A stretch of DNA of 18,296 bases, taken from assembly GCA_020436955.1 (NCBI GenBank), contig JAGQWW010000014.1, positions 1-18,296 of the forward strand, read 5' to 3'. How positions within the stretch are numbered: the stretch's first letter is position 1; each line of letters opens with the position of its first letter. Under the pieces are notes generated by a model. It was not told the origin of the DNA and did not search any database. It saw only the letters and a list, made by a program, of their open reading frames with translations. Positions 1-6,649 of this stretch are shown one piece after another. The translations under genes and the position numbers were made by a program. The DNA comes from Saprospiraceae bacterium (GTDB lineage Bacteria > Bacteroidota > Bacteroidia > Chitinophagales > Saprospiraceae).

Positions 1-492
1 GAATTCACTCAAATAGCCTTATTAGGAAAAATCACTCAAACTTTTGACGATACTACGCTAGACCCGAATCTTGAAAATGAGGACTACATACATTTTTCTA
101 CCAATGTAGACCACCAAACAGAACACCTTATTTTCCCATTCCTCATCAGTCGACATGGAAACGGCGAACGCTGGAATTGGCGCGTAAAAACAGGGGTAAT
201 TGGAACAGTACGTATCAAAAATGAAATCAAAGCTGATGTATTTGGAATCGAAAACGACAACATCCGGTTTGAGCATGAAAGTACCGTTTCCACTTACCTG
301 TACGACGGACCAAAGATAGAATGGGCACTTTCTGCAGGATTGGAATTCAATGCATTTGGCGATTATTGGCTATTTGCCGAGCCTGCCATGAATATGTCAG
401 TAATTGGCAGTTACACCGGAGCCAAACCACTTTTATACGGTGGCCAGGTAGGACTCATCTGGCGTCCTACATTGAAAGAGAAAAAGAACTAA
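1..492 (+). CDS. Outer-membrane beta-barrel protein, C-terminal part (5' end outside window)
   Basis: The forward frame is open from base 1 to a TAA at 490-492, giving 163 residues with no start inside the window, so this is the 3' end of a longer gene. The protein has alternating short hydrophobic and aromatic strands separated by polar turns. Examples are HLIFPFLISR, WNWRVKTGVIGTV, KIEWALSAGLEFNAF, YWLFAEPAMNMSVIG and a closing GGQVGLIWR strand before the charged tail KEKKN. This is the usual look of transmembrane beta-strands at the end of Bacteroidota outer-membrane barrels. The barrel call is inference from strand pattern; the exact family and any N-terminal domain cannot be seen. A terminator follows 42 bp after the stop, so the gene ends its transcription unit. 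Confidence 0.7.
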   Translation, partial: EFTQIALLGKITQTFDDTTLDPNLENEDYIHFSTNVDHQTEHLIFPFLISRHGNGERWNWRVKTGVIGTVRIKNEIKADVFGIENDNIRFEHESTVSTYLYDGPKIEWALSAGLEFNAFGDYWLFAEPAMNMSVIGSYTGAKPLLYGGQVGLIWRPTLKEKKN

Positions 493-534
493 TGCCGCAA
501 CTATAGCTTTGAAGACCCTGAAAAAACCATAGGA

Positions 535-565
535 AGCTGCCACCGAAAGGATGGCGGCTTTTTTT
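535..565 (+). terminator. Intrinsic terminator of the beta-barrel gene
   Basis: Arms AGCTGCCACC and GGATGGCGGCT pair through about ten base pairs, with one G-T wobble and one bulged A, around a GAAA loop. A run of seven T follows at 559-565. It lies 42 bp after the stop codon. Confidence 0.85.
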
Positions 566-705
566 GTTGGGTGTTGGGTGTTCGCTATTCGGTGTTCGGT
601 GCTCGGCGTTCGCTATTCGCTATTCGGTGTTCGTAATTCGTACATCGTAAATCCATCACTCGCAACCCGTCACTCGTCACGCATTACGCATCACTCATCA
701 CCTAC
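566..705. repeat. Degenerate 7-bp tandem repeat tract (19-20 units)
   Basis: From the base after the terminator T-run, the sequence divides into 7-bp units without a gap for about 20 units. The first half has units such as GTTGGGT, GTTCGCT, ATTCGGT and GTTCGGT. From about 657 the units become CACTCGT, CACGCAT, TACGCAT and CACTCAT, which on the other strand read GTGATGA, GTGATGC and GTGACGA. The units vary but the 7-bp period holds. The last unit (699-705) is doubtful because it runs into the rho terminator tail. With the two terminators, this tract accounts for most of the 317 bp between the genes on either side. An open frame through it has repeat-derived composition and is not a gene. Confidence 0.85.
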
Positions 706-742
706 AAACAAAAGAGGCTGTAACCCTAAGATTACAGCCTCT
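704..742 (-). terminator. Intrinsic terminator of rho
   Basis: A perfect 11-bp inverted repeat, AGAGGCTGTAA and TTACAGCCTCT, flanks an 8-nt loop. On the minus strand it is followed by TTTGTTTGT. It lies 68 bp beyond the rho stop codon. A smaller CCGGG/CCCGG hairpin at about 782-798 lies between the stop and this terminator and has no T-tract. Confidence 0.8.
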
Positions 743-809
743 ACTCCATCTAATAAAATTCTAAAATCTTTATATCAGCTACCGGGAATAACCCCCGGCA
801 AAAATTTCC

Positions 810-2495
810 TTATCCATTCATCGAGCTCAAAAACTCTTCATTGGAAGTAGTCGTTTGCATATGCTTCAACATGAATTCCAATGCTTCTTCCGGCTTCATA
901 TCTGCCAGGTGATTACGCAAGATGAACATACGCTGAAGGGTGTCTCTATCCATAAGCAGTTCTTCCCTTCTTGTACTGGATCTGGTAACATCGATAGCAG
1001 GGAACAATCTTCTGTTGGCCAAAGAACGATCCAACTGAAGTTCCATGTTACCGGTACCTTTAAATTCTTCGAAGATAACGCCGTCCATTTTAGAACCGGT
1101 TTCGATAAGTGCCGTAGCAAGAATGGTCAATGAACCTCCGTCTTCGATATTTCTTGCTGCACCGAAGAATTTCTTAGGCTTCTGCAATGCGTTGGCTTCC
1201 ACACCACCAGACAACACCTTACCACTGGCAGGTGCTACCGTATTATAAGCTCTTGCCAAACGAGTAATAGAGTCTAATAGGATAACTACATCGTGGCCAC
1301 ATTCGACCAGACGCTTTGCTTTTTCCAAAATAATGCTTGCCACCCTTACGTGGTTGTCAGCTGGCTCGTCAAAAGTAGATGCAACTACCTCTGCGTTCAC
1401 CGAACGTTTGAAGTCAGTTACCTCCTCAGGACGCTCATCTACCAACAATACGATGATGTAACACTCAGGGTGATTTTTAGAAATGGCGTTTGCTATATCT
1501 TTTAGCAAGAAGGTCTTACCGGTTTTTGGCTGTGCTACCAACAAACCACGCTGACCTTTTCCGATTGGCGTAAATAAGTTGATAAGACGCATTCCGAAAT
1601 CTCTACCTGTTGGTGAAGATTCCAGGTTGAACTTTTCATTAGGGAAAAGTGGAGTCAGGTAATCAAATGGCACCCTGTCTCTAACTTCTTTTGGTTCCAA
1701 ACCGTTGATGTTGGAAACCTTCAAAAGCGCAAAATATTTCTCACCCTCTTTTGGAGGACGGATAGCACCTTTAATTGTATCTCCTGTTTTTAGACCAAAT
1801 AATTTAATCTGAGAAGGAGACACATAAATATCATCAGGAGAAGTAAGGTAATTGTAATCTGCGGAGCGAAGGAAACCGTAGCCATCCGGCATCATTTCCA
1901 AAACGCCTTCACCTTCAATTACACCATCCAACTCTACATCAAATTTCTTCTTAACCGGGCGATTGTCCTCTCTTGTATCACGACGCTGGCGGTTATCTTG
2001 ACGATTATCAGGGCGATTGTCCTGACGATTATCCTGACGGTTGTCTTGACGATTATCCTGGCGTCTGTTATCACGGCCACGGTTATCATCATCATTTCTT
2101 CTATTTTCAACCTCACGTGGTTCTGGCTCCGGAGTTTCGTTTCTTGCCGGACGCTCTTCTTTTTCTTTAGCGGAAGGCTCCGACTCTTTGTTATCTACCT
2201 TTCTGGAAACAGTTTTACGAGGTTTGCGACCTCTTTTTGGTTTGTCATCATCCTCATCATCATTGTCTTCATTATCTGATGAATCATTGTCATTGTCAGA
2301 GGATTCGTCTTTTGCTTTGGGTTTTCTTCCGGGCTTTGAGGCAGGTTTTCCTTCGGTTTCCAAAGCTTGTTGATCCAGAATTTTATAAATCAAATCCTGT
2401 TTGTTAAGCTTTTTAATTCCCGAAATGCCCAGATTTTCTGCTATTTCACGAAGCTCAGGAACGAGCATGTCGTTTAACTGAAGAATGTCGTACAT
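810..2495 (-). CDS. rho: Transcription termination factor Rho
   Basis: Rho is the hexameric RNA-dependent ATPase that binds nascent RNA and releases it from RNA polymerase. The order is: Rho N-terminal helical domain at residues 1-45; a low-complexity insertion at about 50-185; the cold-shock-like RNA-binding domain at about 195-265; and the RecA-like motor at about 290-545. The motor shows Walker A AQPKTGKTF (321-329), the catalytic DERPEEV segment (353-359), Walker B VVILLD (403-408), the LSGG Q-loop (428-431), and the conserved GNMELQLDR and STRREELL stretches. At 561 residues it is far longer than E. coli Rho (419), and the insertion explains the difference. The start MYDILQLNDM is typical of Bacteroidota Rho. 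It is a single-gene unit, diverging from serS and ending in its own intrinsic terminator. Confidence 0.98.
   Translation of the reverse strand: MYDILQLNDMLVPELREIAENLGISGIKKLNKQDLIYKILDQQALETEGKPASKPGRKPKAKDESSDNDNDSSDNEDNDDEDDDKPKRGRKPRKTVSRKVDNKESEPSAKEKEERPARNETPEPEPREVENRRNDDDNRGRDNRRQDNRQDNRQDNRQDNRPDNRQDNRQRRDTREDNRPVKKKFDVELDGVIEGEGVLEMMPDGYGFLRSADYNYLTSPDDIYVSPSQIKLFGLKTGDTIKGAIRPPKEGEKYFALLKVSNINGLEPKEVRDRVPFDYLTPLFPNEKFNLESSPTGRDFGMRLINLFTPIGKGQRGLLVAQPKTGKTFLLKDIANAISKNHPECYIIVLLVDERPEEVTDFKRSVNAEVVASTFDEPADNHVRVASIILEKAKRLVECGHDVVILLDSITRLARAYNTVAPASGKVLSGGVEANALQKPKKFFGAARNIEDGGSLTILATALIETGSKMDGVIFEEFKGTGNMELQLDRSLANRRLFPAIDVTRSSTRREELLMDRDTLQRMFILRNHLADMKPEEALEFMLKHMQTTTSNEEFLSSMNG
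1993..2064 (-). repeat. 12-bp tandem repeat inside rho, encoding DNRQ units
   Basis: Six in-frame 12-bp units (variants of TTATCCTGACGA on the + strand) encode repeated Asp-Asn-Arg-Gln/Pro, roughly residues 144-168, inside the disordered insertion of Rho. The units differ by only a few bases, so they look recently duplicated and may vary in number between strains. The repeat lies in a basic, Asn-rich segment, just after a strongly acidic Asp/Glu/Ser segment at about residues 62-85. Confidence 0.85.
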
Positions 2496-2808
2496 ATCTG
2501 TATTGAGTAAGTGTTATTTTTTATGATTTTTTTCAACTATAGTAGGCGTAGTATGAAAAATAGACGTGATGAATCAACTATGAAATTGGTCTTTGGATTT
2601 AAAACTCTTTCAAAATTGTTGAGCGACCTAAACGCACGAACTTTAATAAACCGAGATTTAAAAAAGAGAAATTACCGTCGAAATGGGCGGTTACCGCTTT
2701 ACGAAAAGCTTTTTTTGCCCGGTGGCAAAAAAATAGGCAAATCGTAAAAAGAGTTGAATTTTGAAAGAATGGATGAAAAGGTGGTATGCCTTAACAGCTT
2801 TCTAGCCG

Positions 2809-2816
2809 CAAAATTA
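2809..2816 (-). promoter_or_regulatory. Putative rho promoter -7 box (TAATTTTG)
   Basis: The minus strand reads TAATTTTG, a perfect match to the Bacteroidota -7 consensus TAnnTTTG. An imperfect TTTTAG lies about 20 bp upstream where the TTTG -33 element would be. Use of this box gives a leader of about 300 nt. Confidence 0.4.
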
Positions 2817-2880
2817 CACTATATTTTGAATTCTAAAATATTTCTCAAAAAAAATCCTCGAATTCCTTCTTTTAAAAGGA

Positions 2881-2888
2881 TAATTTTG
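2881..2888 (+). promoter_or_regulatory. Putative serS promoter -7 box (TAATTTTG)
   Basis: TAATTTTG matches TAnnTTTG and lies 36 bp before the serS ATG, which would give a leader of about 30 nt. I see no clear TTTG -33 element. Confidence 0.4.
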
Positions 2889-2924
2889 GGCCTCTTTGTC
2901 AGAATTAACGCAAAACCATAAGAT

Positions 2925-4199
2925 ATGTTGCAAGTTGCTTACATCCGCGAGAATAAGGATGCTGTATTGGAAGGACTTAAGAAACGTTTTTTCCCTAACC
3001 CGGAAGTAATAGATGAAATCATTGCACTGGATGACGAGCGCAAATCCACCCAGGGAGCCTTGGACGATTTGCGTGCTGAAAGCAATCGGGTAAGTAAAGA
3101 AATTGGTCAACTTTTCCGTGAAGGAAAAAGAGCAGAAGCTGATGCCCTAAAAGATCAAATCAGCGGTTCTAAAGACGAGACGAAAAGATTGGAAGATGCC
3201 TTTAATGCCATCGAAGCCAAAATGGAAGAGCTCTTGTTGAGCGTACCAAATATACCTCACAGCTCTGTACCTGCCGGTAAAAATGAAGCAGACAACGAAG
3301 TATTCCAGGCCTGGGATAAACCTATGCCGCAACTATTCGACGGAGCACAACCACACTGGGAACTTGCTTCTAAATACAACATCTTCGACCTGGAGTTGGG
3401 CACTAAAATTACCGGTGCAGGGTTTCCATTGTACCGTGGTAAAGGAGCAAAATTACAGCGTTCCCTTATCCAGTTTTTTCTGGATATCAATACAGATGCA
3501 GGGTACGAAGAGATCATGCCACCATTATTGGTAAATGCAGATACTGCGCGAGCTACCGGCCAGCTTCCTGATAAAGAAGGTCAAATGTACCATTGCGAAA
3601 GAGATGAATTGTACCTTATTCCAACAGCGGAGGTACCAGTCACCAATATTTACCGCGATGTAATATTGGACCCATCTGAATTGCCCATTAAGTTGACCGG
3701 ATACACTCCTTGTTTCCGCAGAGAGGCCGGTTCATATGGAGCACATGTTCGTGGATTAAACAGAGTACACCAGTTTGACAAAGTGGAGATTGTAAGGTTC
3801 GAATTCCCTGAAAATTCTTACAAAGCATTGGAGGAAATGGTAGCACATGTTTCAGGCATTTTGGATAAGCTTGAATTACCGTACCGTATTTTACGACTTT
3901 GTGGTGGAGATATGGGCTTTACCTCTGCGCTTACTTTTGACTTTGAAGTATGGTCCGCAGCACAGGAAAGATGGTTGGAGGTAAGTTCAGTTTCCAACTT
4001 CGAAACTTTCCAGAGCCACCGTATGAAGTTGCGTTACCGCGACGAAAACAAAAAAACACAATTGGCACATACCCTTAACGGAAGTGCCCTGGCACTGGCT
4101 AGAATCGTAGCTGCGTTGTTAGAGAATAACCAGACACCGGAAGGAATAAAAATTCCGGCTGCCTTACAACGCTATACCGGATTTGACTTGATTTCCTAG
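2925..4199 (+). CDS. serS: Seryl-tRNA synthetase
   Basis: This class II enzyme charges tRNA-Ser (and tRNA-Sec where present) with serine, using ATP, in the cytoplasm. Residues 1 to about 110 form the N-terminal antiparallel coiled-coil arm that grips the long variable arm of the tRNA, visible as charged heptads up to VPNIPHSSVP. The catalytic domain follows. TAEVP (234-238) contributes to serine binding, motif 2 begins at FRREAGSYG (264-272), and motif 3 lies around LNGSALALARIVAALLE (384-400). The length of 424 residues is normal. The ATG start gives the usual MLQVAYIRENKD beginning. It may be transcribed with the zinc peptidase gene 99 bp downstream, since no terminator separates them, although that gap contains secondary structure. 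Confidence 0.98.
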   Translation: MLQVAYIRENKDAVLEGLKKRFFPNPEVIDEIIALDDERKSTQGALDDLRAESNRVSKEIGQLFREGKRAEADALKDQISGSKDETKRLEDAFNAIEAKMEELLLSVPNIPHSSVPAGKNEADNEVFQAWDKPMPQLFDGAQPHWELASKYNIFDLELGTKITGAGFPLYRGKGAKLQRSLIQFFLDINTDAGYEEIMPPLLVNADTARATGQLPDKEGQMYHCERDELYLIPTAEVPVTNIYRDVILDPSELPIKLTGYTPCFRREAGSYGAHVRGLNRVHQFDKVEIVRFEFPENSYKALEEMVAHVSGILDKLELPYRILRLCGGDMGFTSALTFDFEVWSAAQERWLEVSSVSNFETFQSHRMKLRYRDENKKTQLAHTLNGSALALARIVAALLENNQTPEGIKIPAALQRYTGFDLIS

Positions 4200-4235
4200 C
4201 ATTTAGTTACCTTTTAGTGTGCATTCGTCGAAAGC

Positions 4236-4281
4236 ATAGAAACAAAAGTGAAAATGATTGTTTCTATTGTATTGTTTCACT
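4236..4281 (+). other. Interleaved inverted repeats between serS and the zinc peptidase gene
   Basis: A perfect 10-bp inverted repeat (ATAGAAACAA at 4236-4245, TTGTTTCTAT at 4258-4267) is interleaved with a 7-bp one (AGTGAAA at 4247-4253, TTTCACT at 4275-4281). The order is S1, S2, S1', S2'. RNA from here could form an H-type pseudoknot or switch between two hairpins. The stems are AT-rich, so the energy would be modest. No T-run follows. Confidence 0.4.
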
Positions 4282-4298
4282 AAAACTTATTTGTCCTT

Positions 4299-4973
4299 AT
4301 GGGAATGGGTTATTTTTTGATAGCCGGAATACTCACAGTAGTGGGGATGGTTGTCAGCAATCGATTAAAAAGTAAATTTTCACATTATAGCAAGGTCCCG
4401 CTTTCCAATGGCATGTCCGGTAAAGAGGTGGCTGAAACCATGCTAAGACATTACGGTATAACCGATGTAAAAGTATTGCCGGCGCAAGGCTTTTTATCAG
4501 ACCATTACAATCCGGCCAACAAAACGGTAAACCTGAGCCCTGAAGTTTATAATGGACGCTCAGTAGCCGCTGCAGCAGTAGCATCGCACGAATGTGGTCA
4601 CGCAGTACAACATGCCACTGCATATAGTATGTTGCGTTTCCGTTCTGCGATGGTTCCGGTTGTAAAATTTGCCAGTATGGCTCAACAGTATTTGTTTATT
4701 GGTGCCTTTTTGTTTTTAAATCAGTTTCCGGCATTGATGACATTTACGCTAATCACTTTTGTGATTACAACAGCCTTTTCATTTGTAACCTTACCGGTTG
4801 AATTTGATGCCAGCAATCGTGCACTGAAATGGTTGAACCAATCAAATGTAGCAAGTGGATCAGAGCATGAAGGAGCAAAAGATGCCTTGTGGTGGGCAGC
4901 CATGACTTATGTTTCCGCAGCATTGTCTTCTTTGGTTATTTTATTGTACCTGTTCTTTGCTTCCAGAGACTAA
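4299..4973 (+). CDS. Membrane zinc metallopeptidase, YugP-like (Zn_peptidase_2 family)
   Basis: This 224-residue membrane protein has an N-terminal transmembrane segment (about residues 5-20) and a soluble stretch containing the zinc motif HECGH at 97-101. Two or more hydrophobic helices follow (about 130-163 and 203-221). The LPVEFDASNRA segment (about 165-175), the second signature of the YugP family, probably supplies the third zinc ligand through Glu168. Families with this arrangement are called neutral zinc metallopeptidases; their physiological substrate is not known to me. The length and motif order match the family and nothing looks broken. The ORF begins MGMG, so Met3 is an alternative start. 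A strong terminator lies 22 bp after the stop. Confidence 0.9.
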   Translation: MGMGYFLIAGILTVVGMVVSNRLKSKFSHYSKVPLSNGMSGKEVAETMLRHYGITDVKVLPAQGFLSDHYNPANKTVNLSPEVYNGRSVAAAAVASHECGHAVQHATAYSMLRFRSAMVPVVKFASMAQQYLFIGAFLFLNQFPALMTFTLITFVITTAFSFVTLPVEFDASNRALKWLNQSNVASGSEHEGAKDALWWAAMTYVSAALSSLVILLYLFFASRD

Positions 4974-4995
4974 AATTCTTCTTTAAAATACACTT

Positions 4996-5042
4996 TCACC
5001 CAAATCGGTTTGGATTAAAAAAATCGGTTTGGGTGATTTTTA
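4996..5042 (+). terminator. Strong intrinsic terminator
   Basis: The arm TCACCCAAATCGGTTT (4996-5011) pairs over 16 positions, two of them G-T wobbles, with the arm ending TTTGGGTGA at 5035. TTTTTATT follows. Both arms contain the direct repeat AAATCGGTTTGG. It ends the serS/zinc peptidase side and insulates the next gene. Confidence 0.9.
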
Positions 5043-5079
5043 TTCCTCTTTTTTCTTCTCCCTTTTTTTAAAAAAGTTG

Positions 5080-5234
5080 TTACTTTGGGCTCCCCTTAAA
5101 CCGGTTACCGCCTGCTTTGAAAATTTGGGTATCAATTCTTACCCCTCAAGACTTCCAGGCGTTGGATTAATTTCCTTTTTAATTTATAGGCAACAGATTC
5201 TCAAGGGCTTAGAATCAGAAACCGCCGTAACCGG
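5080..5234 (+). promoter_or_regulatory. Putative promoter and structured leader of the PIN-like/frr unit
   Basis: TTACTTTG at 5080-5087 is one mismatch from TAnnTTTG and is followed by about 165 bp of non-coding sequence before the ATG. Near the expected transcript start lies CCGGTTAC (5101-5108). Its exact reverse complement GTAACCGG is at 5227-5234, 22 bp before the start codon, so the two could close a long-range stem around the leader. I match it to no known riboswitch. Confidence 0.3.
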
Positions 5235-5255
5235 CCCAAAACGACTATTGTTCAG

Positions 5256-5960
5256 ATGAACCCAAGCGAGCAGCGATATCTTTTCGTAAGTTTTGATGTT
5301 TTGAAGCAAATCAAGTACAGTCAGTTATCTAAGGTTTGTGACAAGGCATATGTATTTATAGATGCAGCCGAAAAACACATCCCCTTCAAGATGGTTAAGA
5401 TGTTTCAGAAAATGGGAAAGCGGTTGAAGTGGGTAGAAATCGAAGCTACTGACAGACAATCGCTTCACTATCTGATGAGTTTTACCATTGGAAAATTGCA
5501 CCGAAAACTCAACCACGAAACAGAGTTTGCAATTCTTTCCAACGATAGTCATTTTGATGCCTTGATTAAATTGCTCAATGATGAAGATCGATATTGCGTT
5601 AGGGTAAAACAGGAAAATGAAGAGGAACAGGTAATCCACGAAGAAACCCTGGAAAACAATGTACCTGAATTGTCTCAAGAGCCTGCCAGAGAGGTCGTTC
5701 CAAACGGATTTTCAAACGAATACCTATTTTCGAGTCAGGTAGATTTAAGTGAGGATACCATCGATAAAAGCGTTGAGAATACAATAAAACGTCTGATTCG
5801 TTCGGGAAACCGACCATCTAGTTTATATTTGCTAAAAGAATATATACTTATAAACAATCGAGAATTAAATTTGCAGGAGGAAGCAGATCAGGTAATTCAA
5901 AAATTGGAAGAGACCAATGAGATCAAGCTACTCGGAGAAGATATTATTTATAATTCTTAG
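5256..5960 (+). CDS. Putative PIN/NYN-like nuclease with C-terminal winged-helix-like region
   Basis: I do not recognise a named gene. Residues 1 to about 115 resemble a PIN/NYN-fold domain, a metal-dependent RNase fold. A hydrophobic strand with an acidic residue, AYVFIDAAEK (Asp36), is followed by KWVEIEATDRQSLHYLM (59-75). Then comes AILSNDSHFDALIKLL (92-107), which resembles the SxDxDF element of NYN domains and carries Asp97 and Asp101. A glutamate-rich linker spans about 119-147. The last 65 residues (about 170-234), with KRLIRSGNRPSSLYLLKEYI, look like a small winged-helix module. The stop is 23 bp before frr, so the two are probably co-transcribed. The nuclease role is inferred from motif spacing only; a catalytically dead RNA-binding PIN fold is possible. 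Confidence 0.65.
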   Translation: MNPSEQRYLFVSFDVLKQIKYSQLSKVCDKAYVFIDAAEKHIPFKMVKMFQKMGKRLKWVEIEATDRQSLHYLMSFTIGKLHRKLNHETEFAILSNDSHFDALIKLLNDEDRYCVRVKQENEEEQVIHEETLENNVPELSQEPAREVVPNGFSNEYLFSSQVDLSEDTIDKSVENTIKRLIRSGNRPSSLYLLKEYILINNRELNLQEEADQVIQKLEETNEIKLLGEDIIYNS

Positions 5961-5983
5961 CAAGCACAAGTAAAAAAACCGAT

Positions 5984-6547
5984 ATGATAGAGGAAGTAAA
6001 TAGTCACATTCAAGAAGCAACAGACGGAATGGACCACGCCGTTAACCACCTGGCAGATGAACTTGGAAAGGTAAGAACCGGAAAAGCAAGCCCTGCTATG
6101 GTAGGTAGTTTATTTGTTGATTACTACGGTTCTCCAACTCCTATGAACCAGGTTGCAAACATCAGTACCTCTGATGCGAGAACACTGGTTATCCAACCGT
6201 GGGAAAAAAGCATGTTGGCACCGATAGAAAAATCCATATTTGAAGCAAACATCGGCTTTACTCCTATGAATGATGGAGAAGTTGTCCGTATTGTTGTACC
6301 GCCTTTGACAGAAGAAAGAAGAAGGGATATGGTAAAAAGAGCCAAGCACCTGGGTGAAGAAGCGAAAGTATCCATTCGTAACTCCAGACACAAGGCAATG
6401 GATTTCATTAAAAAAGCAGTGAAAGACGGTTTCCCTGAGGATAATGGAAAGCGTAAAGAAGGTGAAATTCAGGATTTAACCAATAAGTATACTGAAAAGG
6501 TAGACCACTTGATTGAAGTTAAAGAAAAGGAGATCATGACCGTGTAA
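5984..6547 (+). CDS. frr: Ribosome recycling factor
   Basis: Together with EF-G, this factor splits the post-termination ribosome so that the subunits can be reused. The 187-residue length matches the family (185 in E. coli). Typical sequences are visible: GKVRTGKASPAMV (28-40), PLTEERRRDMVKRAKHLGEE (107-126), the RNSRHKAMD segment (132-140) with conserved arginines of the three-helix bundle, and a helical C-terminus. In many bacteria frr follows pyrH. Here it instead follows the PIN-like gene by 23 bp and is the last gene of its unit, with a terminator 20 bp after the stop. The leader before the ATG is A-rich and has no Shine-Dalgarno sequence. Confidence 0.98.
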   Translation: MIEEVNSHIQEATDGMDHAVNHLADELGKVRTGKASPAMVGSLFVDYYGSPTPMNQVANISTSDARTLVIQPWEKSMLAPIEKSIFEANIGFTPMNDGEVVRIVVPPLTEERRRDMVKRAKHLGEEAKVSIRNSRHKAMDFIKKAVKDGFPEDNGKRKEGEIQDLTNKYTEKVDHLIEVKEKEIMTV

Positions 6548-6567
6548 TCCTTTATAAAACTATAAAA

Positions 6568-6603
6568 AATGCCTGTCCGACTATTTCGGCAGGCATTTTT
6601 TGT
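6568..6603 (+). terminator. Intrinsic terminator after frr
   Basis: Arms AATGCCTG and CAGGCATT, plus an inner CCGA/TCGG pair with one bulged T, close on a CTATT loop. T-rich sequence follows from 6596. An ATG inside the hairpin at 6569 could be misread as the start of the next gene. Confidence 0.9.
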
Positions 6604-6636
6604 TTTCCCCTTCTTCCGCAATTCCAATTCCGATCT

Positions 6637-6644
6637 TTACTTTG
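6637..6644 (+). promoter_or_regulatory. Putative promoter -7 box immediately before the DUF5682 gene
   Basis: TTACTTTG, followed by CATCC and then the ATG at 6650. The box ends only five bases before the start codon, so a transcript beginning six or seven bases downstream would have almost no leader. Confidence 0.4.
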
Positions 6645-6649
6645 CATCC

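Larger units (their letters stand above)
2496..2924. other. 429-bp divergent intergenic region between rho and serS
   Basis: No convincing gene is seen here. The region holds a perfect TAnnTTTG box for serS (2881-2888) and another on the minus strand for rho (2816-2809). Between the latter and the rho start lie about 310 bp that would be rho leader RNA. In that leader are a GCGGT-T-ACCGC palindrome at 2687-2697 and a perfect 10-bp hairpin at 2710-2733 (TTTTTTTGCC, loop CGGT, GGCAAAAAAA). The hairpin has its T-run in the stem rather than after it, so it is not a normal terminator. A second weaker -7 match, TATAGTTG on the minus strand near 2540, could give a shorter rho leader. Confidence 0.6.

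Noticed and set aside
566..705. CRISPR array
   Set aside because: Units are 7 bp with no spacers, and no cas genes are nearby.
782..798. CCGGG/CCCGG hairpin after rho as a terminator
   Set aside because: The stem is only 5 bp with no T-run on the minus strand; the better terminator lies at 704-742.
551..850. Forward open frame of 99 codons
   Set aside because: It begins inside a terminator hairpin and consists of translated heptamer repeat followed by antisense of the rho 3' end.
2710..2733. Intrinsic terminator in the rho-serS gap
   Set aside because: The hairpin is perfect but its T-run is in the stem, with no T-tract after it on either strand.
2511..2747. Forward open frame in the rho-serS gap
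   Set aside because: A Lys/Arg/Asn-rich translation of AT-rich DNA with no family resemblance, antisense to the probable rho leader.
6569..6649. N-terminal extension of the DUF5682 protein
   Set aside because: The upstream ATG is part of the frr terminator stem, and the extension lies before the promoter-like box.
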